Shown here piece after piece: positions 59,568 to 64,000 of a stretch of DNA of 64,000 nt; position 1 is the first letter of the stretch; the number at the start of each line of letters is the position of its first letter. Location of the stretch: contig JBIOEJ010000012.1 in NCBI GenBank assembly GCA_044445965.1, positions 5,563 through 69,562 of the forward strand, read 5' to 3'. The DNA is from GAS188 sp044445965. Lineage in GTDB: Bacteria > Pseudomonadota > Alphaproteobacteria > Rhizobiales > Beijerinckiaceae. The notes beneath the pieces were generated by a model that was not told the DNA's origin, made no database searches, and saw only the letters and a program-made list of their open reading frames with translations. The position numbers and the translations under genes were made by a program.

Positions 59568-59587
59568 GATCGGCCACGAAGCCGATC
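59568..59587 (+). promoter_or_regulatory. Hairpin directly after the LivK-like stop codon
   Basis: GATCGGC (59568-59574) and GCCGATC (59581-59587) form a perfect 7-bp stem with a six-base loop. No U-run follows, so mRNA stabilisation or partial attenuation between receptor and permease genes is more likely than termination. Confidence 0.5.
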
Positions 59588-59632
59588 ACTCGGAGCGGCT
59601 TGCTCGTCGCGCATCTTCACCGGTCTTAGGCG

Positions 59633-60511
59633 ATGGACCTGCTGCTCCAGCAACTCTTCAACGGCGTGATCATCGGCAGCACCTATGCCCTGGTCGCGCT
59701 GGGTTTCACGCTGGTGCTCGGCACGCTCGACCTATTGAACTTCGCGCATGGCGAGACGATCATGGCATGCGCCTATGCGGCGCTGCTGGCCGCCCTGCTC
59801 GCCGGCCTGCCTTTCCCGCTCGTCGCGCTATGCGCCATGGTGGTGGGCGCAGTGATCGCCGCGGGTATCTATCTCGCCTCGTTTCGATGGGTCGATAAAT
59901 CCGTCTGGACCGCGCCGGCGCTCAGTACCGTCGGCGTTGCCTTGTTGCTGCAGACAGGTGCGAGCCGCATCTTCGGCAGCGACCAGCGGCAGGTTCCAGA
60001 CGCGCTGGCCGAGATCCAGATGCAGCTCGGCCCGGTGACGATCGCGGCGACGCATGTCGTGATCATCCTCACCACTCTCGCCTTGATGATCGGCCTGCAT
60101 CTCCTGCTGACACGCACGCGCCTCGGCATGGCGATGCGCGCCGTCTCGGAGAGCAATACCGTCGCCGCCCTCCTCGGCATCCCGGTCGAGAGGACGGTCG
60201 CCTCGACGCTGGTCATCTCAGGCGCCCTGGCGGGCGCCGCCGGGGCCTTGACCTCGCTCGTCTATCACACGATCACGCCCTTCATCGGCCTCAACCTCCT
60301 GCTCAAGGGGATGACGGGGATGGTGCTGGGCGGGCTCGGCAACGTCTATGGCGCCATGCTCGGCGGCCTGCTGGTCGGCCTCCTCGAAACGCTCGTCGTC
60401 AGCTATTGGTCGAGCACCTACCAGGACCTCGTCGTCTTCAGCGTCCTGATCCTGACCTTGATGTTTCGGCCGGCGGGCCTCCTCGGCGCGCAGATCCGCG
60501 AACGGGCCTGA
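59633..60511 (+). CDS. LivH-type ABC importer permease
   Basis: A 292-residue permease: LLLQQLFNGVIIGSTYALVALG at the N-terminus and the stretch LLNFAHGETIMACAYAALL are hallmarks of LivH. The RLGMAMRAVSESNTVAALLG segment is the cytoplasmic coupling loop. It pairs with the LivM-like protein starting five bases later. Located 65 bases after the binding-protein gene. Confidence 0.93.
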   Translation: MDLLLQQLFNGVIIGSTYALVALGFTLVLGTLDLLNFAHGETIMACAYAALLAALLAGLPFPLVALCAMVVGAVIAAGIYLASFRWVDKSVWTAPALSTVGVALLLQTGASRIFGSDQRQVPDALAEIQMQLGPVTIAATHVVIILTTLALMIGLHLLLTRTRLGMAMRAVSESNTVAALLGIPVERTVASTLVISGALAGAAGALTSLVYHTITPFIGLNLLLKGMTGMVLGGLGNVYGAMLGGLLVGLLETLVVSYWSSTYQDLVVFSVLILTLMFRPAGLLGAQIRERA

Positions 60512-60516
60512 CAGGC

Positions 60517-61356
60517 ATGTTCGGGGTCTATTACGACAGCGTGCTGACCGGCGCCGGCATCAATATCCTCTTGGCGCTCGGCCTCTACTTCACCGTCGCG
60601 ACCGGACAATTCTCGGTCGGGCACGGAGCCTTCATGGCGATCGGCGCCTATGTGGCTTCGATCCTGACCGTTAACTTCGAGCTGCCGCTGCTGCTCGCCG
60701 TGACGCTCGGGGGTGTCGCCGCCTTCACTATCGGCGCGATCGTCGGCCTGCCCGTCCTGCGCTTCTCGAGGCTCTACCTCGCCATGGCGACGCTCGGTTT
60801 CGGCGAGATCGTGCGAAGCCTCCTCTCCACGGTCGATTACGTGGGAGGCGTAGGCGGCATGCGCGGCATGACAGGCACGAACATAGAGCTCGTCTTCTCC
60901 TGGGTGCTGCTCGCGATCCTATTCTTCTGGCTGCACGCGCGCTCGCGCTGGGGCGCCGCCTGCGAGGCAGTGCGCCAGGACGAGGACGCGGCCGCCTCGA
61001 TGGGCATCGATGTCCGCCTCGTGAAGGTGATGGCCTTCGGCATCGGCGCCGGCATCACCGGTATCGGAGGCGGGCTCTACGCCCATCATTTCTTCTTCAT
61101 CGATCCTCCGACCTTCGGCTTCAACATGTCGATCGCGATCGTGCTGTTCGTGATCTTCGGTGGGATCGGCACCTTCTGGGGGCCGATCGTCGGGGCGGTG
61201 ATCCTGACCGTTCTGCCCGAGCTCTTCCGGTTCCTGAGGGACTATTATCTGTTCCTCTATGGGTCGATGTTCGTCGTGCTGATGATCTGGCGCGCCCAAG
61301 GTCTCATCGACCGCCGCGCCATCCTCGCTCTGCGCCGGCGGCTGTTCAAATCATGA
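60517..61356 (+). CDS. LivM-type ABC importer permease
   Basis: A 279-residue permease with LYFTVATGQFSVGHGAFMAI (the GxxSxGHGAF motif of LivM) and the coupling loop RWGAACEAVRQDEDAAASMG. ATG 60517 is selected because the longer in-frame reading overlaps LivH. Shorter than classic E. coli LivM (about 425 residues) because it lacks the N-terminal extension, as is common in alphaproteobacteria. Ends in an ATGA overlap with LivG. Confidence 0.93.
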   Translation: MFGVYYDSVLTGAGINILLALGLYFTVATGQFSVGHGAFMAIGAYVASILTVNFELPLLLAVTLGGVAAFTIGAIVGLPVLRFSRLYLAMATLGFGEIVRSLLSTVDYVGGVGGMRGMTGTNIELVFSWVLLAILFFWLHARSRWGAACEAVRQDEDAAASMGIDVRLVKVMAFGIGAGITGIGGGLYAHHFFFIDPPTFGFNMSIAIVLFVIFGGIGTFWGPIVGAVILTVLPELFRFLRDYYLFLYGSMFVVLMIWRAQGLIDRRAILALRRRLFKS

Positions 61357-62130
61357 GCGCGGCGCTGATCGAGACAAGCGGGCTGACCAAGAGGTTCGGT
61401 GGGCTTGTCGCCGTGAACAGGCTCGATCTCGCCGTCGAGGCACAGGCGATCCACGCGGTCATCGGTCCGAACGGATCCGGCAAGACGACGGTGCTCAACC
61501 TGTTGAGCGGCATGCTGGCCCCGAGCGCCGGTGCGGTCCGGTTCGCCGGAGAACCGATCGAGCGCCAGCCGCCGCATCTGAGGGTCAGGCGCGGCATGCG
61601 GCGCACCTTCCAGAACATCCGGCTCTTCAACGAGCTGACAGTGCTGGAAAATGTCATGCTCGGGCAGCATAGCCGCGCCTCGACTGGATTCTCGAGCCTG
61701 TTCAAGACTTGGAGCGCGCAGGAGAAGCGGCTGCGGCGGGAAGCTCGGGCCACGGCACAGCGTTTGGGCATCGGCCATCTCGTCGAGCGTCCCGCGGGCG
61801 AGCTGGCCTATGGCACGCGCCGCCTGGTCGAGATCGCGCGGGCGCTCGCCAGCGCTCCGAAGCTTCTGCTGCTCGACGAGCCATCCGCCGGGATGAACGC
61901 GCGCGAGGCTGAGGATCTCTGCCGGATCATCCGCGGCATTCGCGAGGAGGGCGTCACGGTGCTCCTGGTCGAGCATAATCTGAAAGTCATCAGCCGTGTC
62001 GCGACACGCGTGACGGCGATCAACTTCGGCGAGAAGATTGCCGAGGGCAGTCCTTCGGAGGTCCTGTCGCACAAGGCGGTGGTCGAGGCCTATATCGGTC
62101 TTACCGACGCCGAGCCGATCAAGGCGCAAC

Positions 62131-62138
<8 letters not shown>
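61353..62138 (+). CDS. LivG-type ABC importer ATPase
   Basis: A 261-residue ATPase: Walker A GPNGSGKTT near residues 38-46; RTFQNIRLFNELTVLENVML is the LivG-specific Q-loop region; the signature is degenerate (LAYGTRRLVEIARAL) as usual in LivG; Walker B LLLLDEPSAGMN. It overlaps LivM by four bases and LivF by eight. Confidence 0.93.
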
Positions 62139-62840
<702 letters not shown>

Positions 62841-62844
<4 letters not shown>

Positions 62845-64000
62845 GCGCCATGCAAGCCACGGAACGCGGCTTCGCGCGCTCCGAATTCGAGGGCCGGCTC
62901 GCGAGATTGCGCAATGCAATGGGCGAGAGATCGCTCGATCTCATGCTGATCGACGATAGCGAGATCCTCAACTATTTCACGGGCTTCGAGACTTCGCTCA
63001 ATCTCTACCGCGCCTGCCTCGTGCCGCTCGACGGCGGCTTGACCATGGTCTTGCGCCAGCTCGACGTGGCGCCCTTCCTCGAGCAGTCCTGGTTCGGCGG
63101 TTGCGTCGGTTTCGCGGATACGGATGACCCTGCGCTCGCGGTCGCGGCAGCGATCCGGTCCACCGGGTCGGAGCGCGCCCGCATCGGCGTCGATTTCGGC
63201 AGCCATGCGATGACGGTGAACAGCTTCCAGGCGATGCAGGCGGCGCTGCCGCAAGCGAGCTTCGTCGCCATGACGCATGTTCCCTGGGAGCTGCGGCTGA
63301 TCAAATCGGAAGCCGAGATCGGCCGGATCGCGCGGGCCGCGGGCATCGCCGACGCGACGATGCTCGCCATCGCCGAGGAGGCGAAGCCCGGCATGACGAC
63401 GCGCGACGCCACGGCCATCGCCGTCCGGCAATTCGTCGACCGCGGCGGCGATGCGCAATATGTGGGGCGGATCGCCGCGGGACGCGGATGGGATTTCCTC
63501 CACCGCGCGGTGTCCGACGAGCCGCTGCAAGCGGGAGACATCCTGCATGTCGAGCTTGCGCCTAGCTATGCGGGCTATAGCGCGCGCTTGATGCGCTGCA
63601 TCGTCTTCGGCCCGATCGATGCGGCACTGGCCCGCACCGCCGAGCGCCTGGCCGAGCTGCAGGACCGTCAGTTCGCGGGCATGCGCCCGGGGGCTCGCGC
63701 CGGGGATGTCGACAGGATCCTACGAGAGGGAGTGCTGCGCGAGGGCCTGCGTGAAAGCTACCCCAATATCACGGGCTATACGCTCGGCTATTATTCACAT
63801 CAGCCGCTGCGTTCGAGTGATTTCACCCGGGTATTTCACCCCGGCGCCGATTGGCGCTTGGAGCCCGGAATGGCCTTCCACATGTACACCTCCGCGCGCG
63901 GCATCTCGTTGAGCGAGACCGTCGTCATTCGGGAGGCCGGTGCGGTACGGCTGACCAGCCTGCCGCGAACCCCGTTCTGCGTGTCCGGCGCTCGCGGCGG
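62841..64000 (+). CDS. M24/creatinase-like (Xaa-Pro peptidase fold) protein, truncated by window end
   Basis: An open frame of 386 residues runs from ATG 62841 (overlapping the LivF stop) to the window edge. The N-terminal creatinase domain (residues about 15-150, SLDLMLIDDSEILNYFTGFE) and the pita-bread M24 domain are both recognisable. Active M24 metallopeptidases need Asp, Asp, His, Glu, Glu. Here the first Asp position is Glu238 (LHVELAP), the second is Ala248 (YSARLMR), the Glu of the PGMVFTIEPG-like motif is Met348 (GMAFHMYT), and only His320 and Glu359 remain. It therefore looks metal-free, like creatinase, and is probably a C-N hydrolase or lyase for the imported compound (inference). 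Confidence 0.85.

Overview
The window is high-GC DNA with tightly packed, overlapping genes (many ATGA, GTGA and TGATG junctions). Alphaproteobacterial-type ABC importers are abundant, and the intergenic palindrome at 11106-11154 resembles repeats that are widespread in Hyphomicrobiales (Rhizobiales) genomes. The most likely source is a chromosome or large replicon of a soil or plant-associated member of that order. No rRNA, complete tRNA, CRISPR array, insertion sequence or replication origin was recognised.

Layout. (A) 1-9207: an oligopeptide-type ABC importer with two paralogous binding proteins, interleaved with a CE4-fold hydrolase, a YtcJ-like amidohydrolase and a CobW GTPase; a convergent MarR regulator follows. 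(B) 9996-17835: a PotABCD-type importer with a second CE4-fold hydrolase, two short-chain dehydrogenases and an amidase, then a truncated flavin-reductase pseudogene. (C) 18294-23516: an Fe(III)/AfuABC-type importer ending in a glutamate-mutase accessory gene (mutL/glmL). (D) 23513-36276: an IclR regulator and a divergent operon, HyuB-HyuA-AtuA-MutS-MutE-DUF4387-two acyl-CoA dehydrogenases-ADP-forming acyl-CoA synthetase. (E) 36277-38483: a 3' tRNA fragment, a BrnT/HTH toxin-antitoxin pair and a frameshifted MetE-like gene. (F) 38488-43666, minus strand: GntR, DUF1989, a polar amino-acid importer and an orphan PxpA (LamB/YcsF). (G) 44120-51704: a BBE-type flavoprotein oxidase, a SAM-cyclase-AAA protein, an XRE-cupin regulator, a small unknown protein, an aminotransferase and MscL. 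(H) 51782-64000: a LysR regulator divergent from a nine-gene run: amidohydrolase, HyuA, HyuB, LivKHMGF importer and an M24/creatinase-like protein cut by the window end.

How it works together. Blocks A, B, C/D, F and H each pair a dedicated importer with hydrolases for C-N bonds in amides, cyclic imides, lactams or hydantoins, and each has a nearby regulator of a different family. The window therefore looks like a catabolic island for nitrogenous small molecules. The most unusual part is C/D. A coenzyme-B12-dependent glutamate-mutase-type enzyme is encoded with a HyuAB ring-opening pair, the uncharacterised AtuA/DUF4387 pair and CoA-ester enzymes, but without methylaspartase. The mutase large subunit aligns without gaps to clostridial GlmE (recalled from memory) and appears to have lost two glutamate-recognition residues, so its substrate is probably not glutamate. 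Two perfectly placed IclR-type operators flank the divergent promoter.
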